NCBI RefSeq assembly: GCF_014212135.1
Contig: NZ_JACJVQ010000019.1
Span: 1 to 64,000 of the forward strand
From: Cohnella thailandensis
GTDB lineage: Bacteria; Bacillota; Bacilli; Paenibacillales; Paenibacillaceae
Direction: 5' to 3'
DNA: 64,000 bases
Below, in pieces: positions 1 through 9,440 of the stretch. The translations under genes and the position numbers were made by a program. How positions within the stretch are numbered: position 1 is the first letter of the stretch; each line of letters opens with the position of its first letter. The notes beneath the pieces were generated by a model. That model ran no database searches. It was not told the origin of the DNA and was given only the letters and a program-made list of their open reading frames with translations.

Positions 1-33
1 CCGTGCAACGGCGGCTCGCCGGGGCGAAGAAAG

Positions 34-64
34 AAGGCCCGAACGTTCATCGGGCCTTTTTCCT
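34..64 (+). terminator. Rho-independent terminator of a gene left of the window
   Basis: The arms AGGCCCG and CGGGCCT enclose a 9-nt loop and are followed by TTTTTCC on the plus strand. It probably ends an operon whose last bases are at 1-30. On the minus strand it also lies just past the rqcH stop, but the T-run there is poorer. Confidence 0.75.
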
Positions 65-100
65 TTGCGTGAGTTCTGCGGACCAGCGATGCGCCACGGC

Positions 101-1849
101 TTAAGGCTGCTTCACGACGGAAGGAAGGCTTCGCACGGCCTCTTCGTCCGGGGTGACGAACAGCGTCTTCTGCCCCTCGTAGATGACGAAGCCGGGCTTC
201 GCGCCGTTCGGCTTGCGGACGAGGCGGATCTTCGTGTAGTCGACCGGCACGCTGCTGGACTCTTTGGCTTTGCTGTAGTAAGCGGCCAGAAGCGCGGCTT
301 CCCGCAGCGTGTCGTCCCCGTACTCCGTGCCCCGTATGAGAACGTGGGAGCCGGGGATGTCCTTCGTGTGCAGCCAGGTGTCGTTCGGCTGGCCTAGCCG
401 GTTGGTCACGTAATCGTTCTGCGTGTTGTTTTTGCCGACGTAGATCGGAATCCCTTCGCTTGAGGTGTAGCAGAGCAGGAACGGGCGGTCGTTCCGCTTC
501 TTCTTCGCTCCCTTGCGGGAGCTTCGGAAGCGAAGATAGCCTTGCTCCATGAGCTCCTCCCGAATCTCCTCGATATCCGAAGGAGACGCGGTCTGCAAGC
601 CCTGCAGGACCGATTCGAGGTACCGGATCTCCTCGCGGGTCGCCGCGATCTGCTCGTTCACGACGGCGCGGCTGTTTTTGAGCTTGTTGTACTTGCGGAA
701 GTACCGCTGCAGGTTCTCGTTCGGGGTCAGCAGCGGATCGAGCTTGATCGTGAGGAGAGGCTGCTCTTCCTCGTAATAGTCGGTAACCTCGATCTTCGTA
801 TCTCCGCGCCGGATCAGATGAAGATGAGCCGTCAACAGCTCGCCGTACTTGCGGTAACGATCGGCCTCGTCCGCCTCCAGCAGCGTTTCGTCCAGCTTTT
901 CCAGCTTCTTCTCGTTCTTGGCCGTCTCGTTCAGCAGCATCCTGGTCAGATCGGTCGTCCGCTGCCGGACGAGGTCCCGCTCCGCTTTGTCCCCGTAATA
1001 GCTGTCCAGGCATTCGTGGATCGATTCGAACGAAGCGGTTTTGCCCGCCAGATGGGTCAGTTCGAGGACGGAGAAGCCGGACTTGCCGTCAGGGGTCTCC
1101 ACGATGGATGGGGAATAGCGATGCTCCCGGAAGTCGCCCATCAACTCTTGGAAAACCGCCCACAGCCCCTCGGCCGCTCCCCCTGCCCGATGAACGATCT
1201 CCTTGGCGAGGAGAGGGCTGATGCCGGTATAAGAGTTCACGAGAGCTTGCTCCAGAACGCGCGATGAGGAGTCGTCCCCGGACGCAAGCGCCGCCTGCAG
1301 CGCGGTCTTGAACTCCCGCTCGCTCGTCTCCAGCGGATTGCTTTTGCCCTGGGCGGGCGGGGCGACGTAAGGCGTTCCCGGCATGACGATGCGGTAGCTG
1401 CTGATCGCCGGGGTGACGTGCCGGATGCCGTCGTGGATCATGCCGGTGGCCGGATCGTGCAGGATCAGGTTGCTGTGGCGGCCCATGATCTCCAGCGTCA
1501 GCCGCTTGACGGATAGGTCGCCTAGCTCGTCGCGGTGCCGAACGTCCAGCTCGACCACGCGCTCCAGGCCGTCCTGGCGAATCCCTTCGATGATGCCGCC
1601 TTCGCAATGCTTGCGCAGCAGCATGCAGAACATGGGGGGCTCCTGCGGATTCTCCCACGTCTTCTCCGTATAGTGAATGCGCGGCATCGAGGGGTGCGCG
1701 GACAGCAGCAGACGCTTGCCGAAGCCTTGGCCGCGGACGTGCAGGACGATCTCGTTCTCGGTAGGTTGATAAATTTTATGAATGCGCGCGCCGGTCAGAG
1801 CTTGCAGCTCATGGGTAAGGGCGCGGGTTACGAAGCCGTCGAGCGACAT
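101..1849 (-). CDS. rqcH: RqcH, NFACT-family ribosome quality control factor
   Basis: Bacterial Rqc2/NEMF homologue. It binds stalled 50S-peptidyl-tRNA complexes and recruits alanyl-tRNA so that C-terminal alanine tails mark the nascent chain for proteolysis. Older annotations call it fibronectin-binding protein FbpA. The 582 residues match the usual length. The N-terminal NFACT-N domain begins MSLDGFVTRAL, a central coiled-coil segment lies at about 290-430, and the C-terminal NFACT-R domain contains the conserved NDTWLHTKDIPGSHV stretch near residues 490-505. It is transcribed away from the calcium ATPase gene and appears to be a single-gene unit. Family assignment is secure; the role is taken from characterised homologues. 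Confidence 0.95.
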   Translation of the reverse strand: MSLDGFVTRALTHELQALTGARIHKIYQPTENEIVLHVRGQGFGKRLLLSAHPSMPRIHYTEKTWENPQEPPMFCMLLRKHCEGGIIEGIRQDGLERVVELDVRHRDELGDLSVKRLTLEIMGRHSNLILHDPATGMIHDGIRHVTPAISSYRIVMPGTPYVAPPAQGKSNPLETSEREFKTALQAALASGDDSSSRVLEQALVNSYTGISPLLAKEIVHRAGGAAEGLWAVFQELMGDFREHRYSPSIVETPDGKSGFSVLELTHLAGKTASFESIHECLDSYYGDKAERDLVRQRTTDLTRMLLNETAKNEKKLEKLDETLLEADEADRYRKYGELLTAHLHLIRRGDTKIEVTDYYEEEQPLLTIKLDPLLTPNENLQRYFRKYNKLKNSRAVVNEQIAATREEIRYLESVLQGLQTASPSDIEEIREELMEQGYLRFRSSRKGAKKKRNDRPFLLCYTSSEGIPIYVGKNNTQNDYVTNRLGQPNDTWLHTKDIPGSHVLIRGTEYGDDTLREAALLAAYYSKAKESSSVPVDYTKIRLVRKPNGAKPGFVIYEGQKTLFVTPDEEAVRSLPSVVKQP

Positions 1850-2033
1850 GTGGCATTACTCCCGATATGATGCGAAATTCGGATCCGATCCGTCCTCCTA
1901 TATTGCCATAGTTAAAGCCAAAGGGAAAGTGCCGCCCCTTGCGGGGATATTTCCCGGCTTGTCTGAATACACATAGGGGAGAACGGCTGTCCAAGCTACT
2001 TGGGCAGCGGATTTGCGGGAGGGGATGACCGTC
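1850..2033. promoter_or_regulatory. Divergent intergenic region between rqcH and the calcium ATPase gene
   Basis: The 180-bp gap must hold both promoters. A modest nested inverted repeat (GGGAAA...CCCC ttgc GGGG...TTTCCC, about 1930-1957) could form a hairpin in either transcript. I could not place clear -35/-10 boxes. Confidence 0.3.
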
Positions 2034-4844
2034 GTGGAATCGAAAGCCTGGCATCAGCTTAACGAGAACGAATTGGCTCAGAGGCTCGGCACGGATGCAA
2101 AAAAGGGACTTACGCCCGGGGAGGCGGCCTCGCGGCTGCAGTCCCACGGACTTAACGAACTGGCGGAGAAGCAAGGGGATTCCCCCTGGAAGCTGCTGAT
2201 CAACCAGTTCAAGGACTTCATGGTACTCGTCCTGGCCGGCGCGACGGTCGTTTCGGGCTTGCTCGGGGAGATGCTCGACGCTCTCACGATTATCGCGATT
2301 ATCGTGCTGAACGGATTGCTCGGCTTCTATCAGGAATACCGCGCGGAGCGCTCGCTCAAAGCTCTCAAGGAGCTGTCGGCGCCCCATGCGAAGGTCATTC
2401 GGGGCGGCTCCCTCGAGGTCGTTCCGGCCCGCGAGCTCGTTCCCGGCGACCTTGTCGTGCTGGAGAGCGGCGACCGCGTCCCGGCGGACCTGCGCCTGAT
2501 CGAGAGCAACCAATGCATGATCGAAGAAGCGGCGCTGACGGGGGAATCCGTTCCGGTGACGAAGGTATCCGGAGCGTTGTCGCCTTCGGAGCTGCCGCTC
2601 GGCGATCGCAAGAACTGCGGCTACTTCGGAACGATGGTGACGAAAGGAACCGCGAAGGGCATCGTCACGGTCACGGGCATGGGGACGGAGATGGGGAAAA
2701 TCGCCGACCTCATCCAGCAGACCGAAGAAGCGGAGACGCCTCTGCAGAAAAGATTGGAGCAGCTGGGCAAAATCCTGATCGTGCTCGCCCTCGCCCTGAC
2801 GGTCGTCGTCGTCATCGCCGGGGTGCTGCACGGACAGCCGCTGTACGGCATGTTCCTGGCCGGGGTCAGCCTGGCGGTCGCCGCCATCCCCGAAGGGCTT
2901 CCGGCCATCGTGACGATCGCGCTCGCGCTCGGCGTCCAGAGAATGATCAAGCGAAGGGCCATCGTGCGCAAGCTTCCTTCCGTCGAGACGCTGGGCTGCG
3001 CTTCCGTCATCTGCTCGGATAAAACGGGAACCCTGACGCAGAACAAGATGACCGTCACGAGACTGTGGTTAGGCGGACGCATCGTCGAGGTCAGCGGGGA
3101 AGGATACGAGCCGACCGGCCAATTCCTGGAGAAGGGGCGCCCGGTCGAGAGCAAGGGAGACGCATCCTTGAAGCGGCTTACGCAAGTCGCGGCCCTGTGC
3201 AACAACGCCGAGCTGAAAGAAGAGCTGAGAGAGGACGGCTCCCGCAAAAGGAAAGCGGCGAAGGAAGAGGATGCGGCGGTCGTGTCGAACTGGGACGTGA
3301 AGGGGGATCCGACGGAGGGGGCATTGCTCGTGCTTGCCGCCAAGTCCGGCCTGTCCCGTTCCTCCATCGACGCCCTCTATCCGAGAGTCGCGGAGTTCCC
3401 GTTCGACGCCGAGCGCAAGCGAATGTCGGTCGTCGTCTCCCATCAGGGGGGCAAGCTGCTGTGCACCAAAGGCGCTCCCGACATGCTGATCGAGAAATGC
3501 TCCTATGTTTTGTGGGACGGCAACGTCGTGCCGTTCACGGGAACGCTGCGCGGCAAGGTGCTGCAGGCGAACGAGGCGATGGCGCAGGACGCGCTTCGCG
3601 TGCTGGGCTTCGCCTACCGGGATCTGAAGCCGAACGAGGCGTGCTCCACCGAGGATCAGGCGGAGAAGGGCCTCATCTTCATCGGTCTCGCCGGGATGAT
3701 CGACCCGCCTCGCCGCGAGGTGTTCGACGCGGTCGTCAAGACGCGCCAAGCGGGCATCAAGACGGTCATGATCACGGGAGACCACCGCACGACGGCCGAG
3801 GCGATCGCCCGGCAGCTCAGCATTCTTCCGAAGGACGGCAAGTCGCTAAGCGGCTCGGAGCTGTCTACCATGGACGACGATCAGCTCGATAAGGTCGTCG
3901 ACGACGTGTTCGTCTACGCGCGGGTGTCTCCGGAGCATAAGCTCCGAATCGTTCAGGCTCTGCAGCGCAAAGGCCATGTCGTGGCGATGACCGGGGACGG
4001 GGTCAACGACGCCCCGGCCGTCAAAGCCGCGGACATCGGCATCGCCATGGGCATTACCGGAACGGACGTGACGAAGGAAGCTTCGGCGTTCGTGCTCGCG
4101 GACGACAACTTCGCTTCGATCGTCAGCGCCGTCGAGGAAGGGCGGGGCATCTACGAGAACATCCGCAAGTTCATCCGCTACCTGCTCGCTTCCAACGTCG
4201 GCGAGATCCTGACGATGTTCATCGCCATGATGCTGGCCATGCCGCTGCCGCTCGTGCCGATCCAGATTCTGTGGGTCAACCTGGTGACCGACGGGCTCCC
4301 GGCGATGGCGCTCGGCGTCGACCAAGCCGAGAACGACCTGATGCGCCACAAGCCTCGTTCGGCGAAGGAGAGCATCTTCTCGCGCCGGCTCGGCTGGAAG
4401 ATCATCAGCCGCGGCATCATGATCGGGCTATGCACGCTCGCCGCCTTCGCCATCGCCTTAGGGGGCTTGAAGGGAGAAGGACAGAACCTCGTCCACGCGC
4501 AGACCGTCGCGTTCGCCACCCTCGTGATGGCGCAGCTCATTCACGTGTTCGATTGCCGGAGCTCGCGATCGATTTTCCACCGCCGCTTCTTCGAGAACAA
4601 ATTCCTGGTGCTCGCGGTGCTGTCGTCCCTGCTGCTCATGCTAGCCGTGCTTTACGTCGAGCCGCTGCAGCCGATCTTCAAGACCGTGCCGCTTACGCTG
4701 CGGGATTGGGCGCTCGTGTTCGTCGCCGCCGGCATCCCGACCTTCGCGATGGGCATCGGCAGCGTTTGGAGCTCCTCGCGCCGCCGCCGCCGGACGAACC
4801 GCATCTCTTACGGCAACGCGATGACCCGTCCGGTCGCCCGGTAA
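2034..4844 (+). CDS. SERCA-type calcium-translocating P-type ATPase
   Basis: P-type ATPase that pumps cations, probably Ca2+, out of the cytoplasm using ATP. In order it has the cation ATPase N-terminal domain, the actuator TGES motif ([11 protein letters not shown], about residue 170), M4 with PEGLPAI (about 286), the phosphorylation site [12 protein letters not shown] (about 328), the hinge [10 protein letters not shown] (about 653) and a C-terminal domain with four or more membrane helices. About 937 residues is normal for the PMR1/SERCA bacterial group. GTG at 2034 is preferred because GGAGGGG at 2018-2024 lies 9 nt upstream; ATG 2025 and TTG 2013 are in-frame alternatives. Mn2+ transport is possible. 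It is monocistronic and followed by a hairpin. Confidence 0.93.
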   Translation: MESKAWHQLNENELAQRLGTDAKKGLTPGEAASRLQSHGLNELAEKQGDSPWKLLINQFKDFMVLVLAGATVVSGLLGEMLDALTIIAIIVLNGLLGFYQEYRAERSLKALKELSAPHAKVIRGGSLEVVPARELVPGDLVVLESGDRVPADLRLIESNQCMIEEAALTGESVPVTKVSGALSPSELPLGDRKNCGYFGTMVTKGTAKGIVTVTGMGTEMGKIADLIQQTEEAETPLQKRLEQLGKILIVLALALTVVVVIAGVLHGQPLYGMFLAGVSLAVAAIPEGLPAIVTIALALGVQRMIKRRAIVRKLPSVETLGCASVICSDKTGTLTQNKMTVTRLWLGGRIVEVSGEGYEPTGQFLEKGRPVESKGDASLKRLTQVAALCNNAELKEELREDGSRKRKAAKEEDAAVVSNWDVKGDPTEGALLVLAAKSGLSRSSIDALYPRVAEFPFDAERKRMSVVVSHQGGKLLCTKGAPDMLIEKCSYVLWDGNVVPFTGTLRGKVLQANEAMAQDALRVLGFAYRDLKPNEACSTEDQAEKGLIFIGLAGMIDPPRREVFDAVVKTRQAGIKTVMITGDHRTTAEAIARQLSILPKDGKSLSGSELSTMDDDQLDKVVDDVFVYARVSPEHKLRIVQALQRKGHVVAMTGDGVNDAPAVKAADIGIAMGITGTDVTKEASAFVLADDNFASIVSAVEEGRGIYENIRKFIRYLLASNVGEILTMFIAMMLAMPLPLVPIQILWVNLVTDGLPAMALGVDQAENDLMRHKPRSAKESIFSRRLGWKIISRGIMIGLCTLAAFAIALGGLKGEGQNLVHAQTVAFATLVMAQLIHVFDCRSSRSIFHRRFFENKFLVLAVLSSLLLMLAVLYVEPLQPIFKTVPLTLRDWALVFVAAGIPTFAMGIGSVWSSSRRRRRTNRISYGNAMTRPVAR

Positions 4845-4859
4845 CTCCGGACAACCGAA

Positions 4860-4893
4860 GAAGCCTTCCCTGTCTGCGAGAGGGGAAGGCTTC
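4860..4893. terminator. Hairpin between the calcium ATPase gene and tatA (convergent genes)
   Basis: Perfect 11-bp arms GAAGCCTTCCC and GGGAAGGCTTC with a 12-nt loop sit between two convergent genes. No strong T-run follows, so it is a weak or shared terminator. Confidence 0.6.
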
Positions 4894-4901
4894 CTGCCGT
4901 T

Positions 4902-5075
4902 CTACTTCTGCTCTTCGTCCGGACGATCGTCGACGATCGTCCGGGTCGAGTTGCGGAACTCGCGCAGCGTGTCGCCGAAAGCGCGGCCGAGCTGCGGAAG
5001 CTTGGCGGGTCCGAACACGATCAGCGCGATCGCGAAAATAATGATCAGCCCCGACACTCCGATATTGTTGAACAT
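4902..5075 (-). CDS. tatA: Twin-arginine translocase subunit TatA (57 aa)
   Basis: Pore-forming subunit of the twin-arginine translocase. The 57-residue product starts [12 protein letters not shown] and has one N-terminal membrane helix (about residues 7-21), the FGP hinge, the amphipathic helix [18 protein letters not shown] and a short acidic tail DDRPDEEQK. Length and architecture match minimal Gram-positive TatA proteins, which often also do the work of TatB. The start is fixed by AGGAGGTGA 5 nt upstream of the ATG. It is the last gene of the minus-strand unit after tatC, 43 nt downstream of the tatC stop, so it is probably co-transcribed with the oxidoreductase genes whose product it should export. 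Confidence 0.93.
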   Translation of the reverse strand: MFNNIGVSGLIIIFAIALIVFGPAKLPQLGRAFGDTLREFRNSTRTIVDDRPDEEQK

Positions 5076-5118
5076 CCGATCACCTCCTTAGGCGGCTTGC
5101 CGAATCCATCTCGTTCCG

Positions 5119-5868
5119 TCAAACCGGACGAACCGCGAGCTTCTCTCTGCGCCGATAGTACCGAGTGGAGCAAAAGGCTCCGATCTCGAACAGGAGCAGA
5201 AGCGGTACCGTGACCGAGAGGTGGCTGGCGAAGTCGGGAGGAGAGATGCAAGCTCCTACGACGGCAAGCGCGACGTACGCGTACTTTCGGCTTTGCTTCA
5301 CCGCATCCGGCGTCAGCAGCCCGATGCGGGTCAGGAACAGCAGCACGAGCGGCATCTCGAAAGCGATCCCCATCGGCACGAGGAAGCTTAAAACGAACGC
5401 CACGTAATGGCGGATGCCGTAGATCTCCTGAGCCCCGATGCTCTGGTTGAGGCGCATCATGAAGCGGATCATCATCGGCAGGCCGATCCCGTAGCCGAAC
5501 GCGATGCCCAAGACGAACAGCGCGAACGAAGCGGGAACGTACAGCAGCGTCGCCTTCGCTTCCGTCTTCGTCAAACCCGGGCGCGCGAAAGCCCACAGAT
5601 GATAAAGGGCGTACGGCAGCGTCAGGACGATGCCGATCAGCGTGGCGCACTTCATGTACACCATGAGACCGTCGGAGAGGGAGAAGACGCTCCAATCGAT
5701 CCGGACGACCCCGCTGTGCCTCTTTACGTAGACGAGCATTCTCGGCGCCGCGTAGAGGCCGACGGCCAACGATCCGATAAACCACAGCCCGACGAAGAGA
5801 AGCCGCTTGCGAAGCTCGGACAGGTGGGCGACCAGCTGCGGATCGACGGAGAACTCCTTGGCGCTCAC
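5119..5868 (-). CDS. tatC: Twin-arginine translocase subunit TatC
   Basis: Receptor subunit of the Tat system, which binds twin-arginine signal peptides at the membrane. The 249 residues have the conserved N-terminal cytoplasmic segment (LVAHLSELRKRLLFVG, about 13-28), six predicted membrane helices and the periplasmic-loop ISPPD motif (about 212-216). The GTG start overlaps the stop of the upstream GMC oxidoreductase gene (GTGA), which implies translational coupling. Placement directly downstream of a Tat-signal dehydrogenase subunit suggests a dedicated translocase like TatAdCd-type pairs. No tatB is present, as expected for Bacillota. Confidence 0.95.
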   Translation of the reverse strand: MSAKEFSVDPQLVAHLSELRKRLLFVGLWFIGSLAVGLYAAPRMLVYVKRHSGVVRIDWSVFSLSDGLMVYMKCATLIGIVLTLPYALYHLWAFARPGLTKTEAKATLLYVPASFALFVLGIAFGYGIGLPMMIRFMMRLNQSIGAQEIYGIRHYVAFVLSFLVPMGIAFEMPLVLLFLTRIGLLTPDAVKQSRKYAYVALAVVGACISPPDFASHLSVTVPLLLLFEIGAFCSTRYYRRREKLAVRPV

Positions 5869-7586
5869 ACGAGCGAGCCTCCCTTGGCGAGGTATTTCTC
5901 GACGCCTTCCGCGGTCCGGTACGCGAGCGCGCCGACGGTCGCGGTCGGGTTGTAGCCGCTATTATGCGCGAACGCCGAAGCCCCGCAGACGAACACGTTC
6001 TCCGCGTCCCACATCTGCAGATAATTGTTGACCGCCGAGGTCGCGGGATCGGCTCCCATCATCACGCCGCCCGTGTTATGGGTCGATTGGTAAGGCGTAA
6101 TATTGTAGGTGGACAGCGAGTCCCTCATCTCCGTCTTCGTCGCTCCCATCTCGTCGGCGATCGCCTTCGTCTTGGCCGCGAGGTACTTCACGAGCTCCTT
6201 GTCCTGGTCCTCGAAGTCGAACGTCATCCGGATCAGCGGCAAGCCGTGCGCGTCCTTATAAGTCGGGTCGAGATCGAGGTAGTGATGGCGGAACGGCATG
6301 CACGAGCCTTGGGCGGCGACGTTAAGGACCCGATTGGCGTACTTGATCGAGTTCGCCTTGAACTCCTTGCCCCACGAAGCCGTGCCCGCGGGCGTCGGGT
6401 TGTTGGCGATCGGGCGAAGGCCGGTCTGCGTCAACGCGATGTTCGCCCCGTGCAGGAAGTTCAAGTCCGAATGGTCGAAGTTGTCGCCGTTGAAGTCGTC
6501 CAGCACGGCGCCGAGAGCTCCGGCTCCCATGAACGTGCTGAATTCCTTGTCGTCGTAGAAGGCCGACGTGGCCGCTCCGTTCACCTGATAGCAATAGTTT
6601 CGGCCGATCACTCCGGTCTGGGTCTTCGGATCGTAAGGCTTGCCGAGGTCGGACAGCAGCAGGATGCGCGTGTTGCTGAACACGTAGCTGGCGAGAATGA
6701 CGACGTCCGCGGGCTGGAAGTATTCTTCGCCGGTCGGCACGTGGATATATTGCACGCCGGAGGCTTTCTTGCCGTCGTGCACGATCTTCGTGACGTTCGA
6801 GAACGTGCGGATCTCCAGCTTGCCCGTCTTGAGGGCGACGGGAAGGACGGTCACGCACGGGTCGGCTTTGGCTCCGTATTCGCAGCCGAACCGTTCGCAG
6901 AAGCCGCAGTATTGGCAAGCCGCCCTCTCGATGCCGTCGGGATTCGTGTAGTTGTCCGCCAGGTTGGCCGACGGCATGCTGTACGGGTGCAGCCCGAGCT
7001 TGCTCGCGGCGTCCCGGAACAGCTTCATCGCGGGCGTCTGCTTCATCGGTCCCGTCGGGAACGGCTTGGACATCTTCCCGACGTGCTCGGTCGTCGTCGG
7101 ATCGCCGGAGATGCCTGCCATCTGTTCGAACTTCACGAAGTAAGGCTCCAGCTCGTCGTACGTGATTCCCCAATCCTGCAGCGTCATGCCATCCGGGATT
7201 TTTTTGGCGCCGTAGCGCTCGACCGTCTTGGATTTGATTTGAAAGTCGTAAGGCAGGAACCGGAAGTACTGGCCGTTCCAGTGAACGCCGGCCCCTCCGA
7301 GGCCGTTGCCGAGCAGGAAGGATCCGTACGTTCGCATCGGAAGGGCGGTTATTTTCTCGTTGTTGCGGTAGGTAACGGTCTCCTTGGACAGGTCCTGCAT
7401 CAGCTCGTACCGGTTGGCGTAGCGCAGCTCGTCATGGACGTGGTAGTAGTCCTCGGTGCTGCGGGTCTTGCCGCGCTCGAAGCCGACGACGTTATGTCCG
7501 GCCTTGGTCAACTCGGCCGCGATGACGCCGCCGACCCATCCCATGCCGACGATCGCGACCGATACCTTGGGCATCTTCGTTGCCAT
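5865..7586 (-). CDS. GMC-family FAD oxidoreductase, gluconate 2-dehydrogenase large subunit-like
   Basis: Membrane-associated sugar or polyol dehydrogenase catalytic subunit. The 573-residue protein has an N-terminal FAD dinucleotide fold (VAIVGMGWVGGVIAAEL, about 9-25), a central cysteine-rich stretch CQYCGFCERFGCEYG near residue 229, and a C-terminal GMC domain with HNTGGVMMG and HNSGYNPTATVG near residues 510 and 550. It has no signal peptide of its own. The preceding gene encodes a small subunit with a Tat-like signal and is followed by this gene after an 18-nt gap, so the flavoprotein is probably exported as a piggy-back complex. The real substrate (gluconate, 2-ketogluconate, sorbitol or other) cannot be told from sequence. 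No cytochrome c subunit gene is nearby. Confidence 0.88.
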   Translation of the reverse strand: MATKMPKVSVAIVGMGWVGGVIAAELTKAGHNVVGFERGKTRSTEDYYHVHDELRYANRYELMQDLSKETVTYRNNEKITALPMRTYGSFLLGNGLGGAGVHWNGQYFRFLPYDFQIKSKTVERYGAKKIPDGMTLQDWGITYDELEPYFVKFEQMAGISGDPTTTEHVGKMSKPFPTGPMKQTPAMKLFRDAASKLGLHPYSMPSANLADNYTNPDGIERAACQYCGFCERFGCEYGAKADPCVTVLPVALKTGKLEIRTFSNVTKIVHDGKKASGVQYIHVPTGEEYFQPADVVILASYVFSNTRILLLSDLGKPYDPKTQTGVIGRNYCYQVNGAATSAFYDDKEFSTFMGAGALGAVLDDFNGDNFDHSDLNFLHGANIALTQTGLRPIANNPTPAGTASWGKEFKANSIKYANRVLNVAAQGSCMPFRHHYLDLDPTYKDAHGLPLIRMTFDFEDQDKELVKYLAAKTKAIADEMGATKTEMRDSLSTYNITPYQSTHNTGGVMMGADPATSAVNNYLQMWDAENVFVCGASAFAHNSGYNPTATVGALAYRTAEGVEKYLAKGGSLV

Positions 7587-7604
7587 TGTTCGCGGCTCCT
7601 CTCG

Positions 7605-8378
7605 TTAGGAAGTCAAATGATCGTGAAGGCTTTGCGGCTCGTACTTGACCAAGCCTTCCTTCTCGATCGCGTCGTAGTAGCTCATCTGATTGCCGGGATA
7701 ACTTTTCATTTTCCAGCCCGCCATGTTCTTGTTCCCCCCGTACAGGGGATCGGAGTAAACGCCTTCGATGGTCAGGTTCCGCAGCATGGTGAAGAAGGTG
7801 GCCGCGGGAACGCCCTTCAGGTCGACCTCGTTCGCCTCGAAAGCCGCTAGAACCTCGTTCTGCTGGTCCTCGGTCAGCTTCGCGAACTTGTTCTGATAGT
7901 TGTTCTGACTGTATTCGTTAAGAGCATCCAACCCGAGCGCCATCAGCTCCTGCCGCTTGAACGCGAGCTGGTAGCCCTGGTAAGCTTCCGCCTTCTGGAA
8001 AGGAGGCGTCATGTAGTCCCGGGCGTTCGTTCCGTACATGCCGGCCATTTGATGGTCGATGAAGAACGCGGCCCCGAGCTCCTTCGCTCCGGGTCCCAGA
8101 TCGTCGGCGGGGAAAATCCGTTCGGCAGCCGCCTCCGCCGTCTGGTACTGCTCCTGATTGAAGAACATGAGAGCTTGATTGTAATCCCTCTCGTTGGAGA
8201 CGGCGGGAGCGCTGCCCGAGGGGGCGGGAGCGGCCTCTTCTTTGGTATTCCTGGCATTCGCGCCGATCAGGCCTCCGACCACCCCGCCTACGACGAGGCC
8301 TCCGACCGCCGTGCCCGTGTACTTAAGGAACCTTCGTTTGGATTCGTCCTGAGGCCGATCGATTTTGTCTTTAGCCAT
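7605..8378 (-). CDS. Gluconate 2-dehydrogenase subunit 3-like protein with Tat-type signal
   Basis: Small subunit partner of the adjacent GMC flavoprotein. The 257 residues begin with a twin-arginine-like signal (SKRRFLK at about 13-19, then a glycine-rich hydrophobic stretch to about 42) and continue into the alpha-helical gluconate_2-dh3 domain. The signal departs from the SRRxFLK consensus: the first arginine is lysine and the x position is arginine. A low-complexity A/P/S linker follows the hydrophobic segment, so the protein may stay anchored by an uncleaved helix. It is the first gene of the unit leading to GMC-tatC-tatA, which is strong context for Tat export of the pair. Confidence 0.88.
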   Translation of the reverse strand: MAKDKIDRPQDESKRRFLKYTGTAVGGLVVGGVVGGLIGANARNTKEEAAPAPSGSAPAVSNERDYNQALMFFNQEQYQTAEAAAERIFPADDLGPGAKELGAAFFIDHQMAGMYGTNARDYMTPPFQKAEAYQGYQLAFKRQELMALGLDALNEYSQNNYQNKFAKLTEDQQNEVLAAFEANEVDLKGVPAATFFTMLRNLTIEGVYSDPLYGGNKNMAGWKMKSYPGNQMSYYDAIEKEGLVKYEPQSLHDHLTS

Positions 8379-8609
8379 TCCTTTACCAGCCCTTTCTATA
8401 TCCTCAGTAGAAGCAGAAGTTGAACGTATCTTTTCCTCGCTTGGGCAAACCTATCCAATTCCCCTCCTTCCTGCGGAATAGTGCAAATAAATTCCGGTTT
8501 CCTATATGCGAAATCGCCGGCGAATGAGGTATGATGAGTTCCGGATGGACAAACGCGGGATAGGGTTAATGCTGCGCTCCGGCGCTTTTTACTTAAGGAG
8601 GAGAAATCG

Positions 8610-9440
8610 ATGCAATTTACGAAAATGAACGGTCTCGGCAACGACTTTATCGTCGTGAACGGGGAGAAGGAGCTGCCCGCGAACGCTTCCGAGCTGGCGG
8701 TGAAGCTGTGCAATCGATTCTTCGGAATCGGGGCGGACGGGCTCGTCTATATCCTTCCTTCCGAGAAGGCCGACTTCAAGATGAGAATCATCAATTCCGA
8801 CGGCTCCGAGGCGGAGCAATGCGGCAACGCGATCCGCTGCGTCGCCAAGTACGTCTACGACAACGGCTTGATCGACCGGACGGATATCACGATCGAGACG
8901 ATCGGAGCGGGCGTGCAGCCGCTTCAGCTTACGACCGAGAACGGCAAGGCGGCTCTCGTGAGGGTCGACATGGGAGCGCCGATCCTGAAAGGCTTGGACG
9001 TGCCGACGACCGTCGACGCGAACCCGGTCATCGGGCACAAGGTCGAAATCGACGGGCGCGAATTCGCGTTCACGGCCGTGTCGATGGGCAATCCGCACGC
9101 GGTCATCTACGTCGACGACGCGGTGAACTTCGATTTGGCGAAGTGGGGACCGAAGCTGGAGACGCATCCGCTGTTCCCGCGCAAGATCAACGTGGAATTC
9201 GCGCGCGTCAATTCCCGCGAGCAAGTGGACATGCGCGTATGGGAACGTGGAGCGGGTCCGACGCTGGCGTGCGGAACCGGCGCCTGCGCGACGCTCGTCT
9301 CCTCCGTGCTGAACGGGCTGACCGATCGCAAGGCGACGATCTCGCTCGCGGGCGGCGACCTGTTCATCGAGTGGAGCGAGGAAGACAATCACGTCTACAT
9401 GACGGGACCGGCCGAGATCGTTTTCCAGGGCTTGCTGTAA
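8610..9440 (+). CDS. dapF: Diaminopimelate epimerase
   Basis: Converts LL-diaminopimelate to meso-diaminopimelate, the last epimerisation before lysine and the peptidoglycan cross-linking residue. The 276 residues show both catalytic cysteine motifs of the PLP-independent epimerases: EQCGNAIRC near residue 70 and LACGTGACAT near residue 220. The N-terminus MQFTKMNGLGNDFIVV is typical. The start is supported by TAAGGAGG 10 nt upstream. It is divergent from the dehydrogenase/Tat unit, with a 231-bp gap in which I found no clear promoter. About 400 bp separate it from remA. Confidence 0.97.
   Translation: MQFTKMNGLGNDFIVVNGEKELPANASELAVKLCNRFFGIGADGLVYILPSEKADFKMRIINSDGSEAEQCGNAIRCVAKYVYDNGLIDRTDITIETIGAGVQPLQLTTENGKAALVRVDMGAPILKGLDVPTTVDANPVIGHKVEIDGREFAFTAVSMGNPHAVIYVDDAVNFDLAKWGPKLETHPLFPRKINVEFARVNSREQVDMRVWERGAGPTLACGTGACATLVSSVLNGLTDRKATISLAGGDLFIEWSEEDNHVYMTGPAEIVFQGLL

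Noticed and set aside
1809-2831. Open frame of 340 codons on the minus strand
   Set aside because: Antisense to the calcium ATPase gene and overlapping the rqcH start; composition typical of a shadow frame.
5964-7850. Open frame of 628 codons on the plus strand
   Set aside because: It lies antisense to the GMC oxidoreductase gene; high-GC codon bias keeps the complementary frame open. The translation has no recognisable family features and no ribosome binding site.
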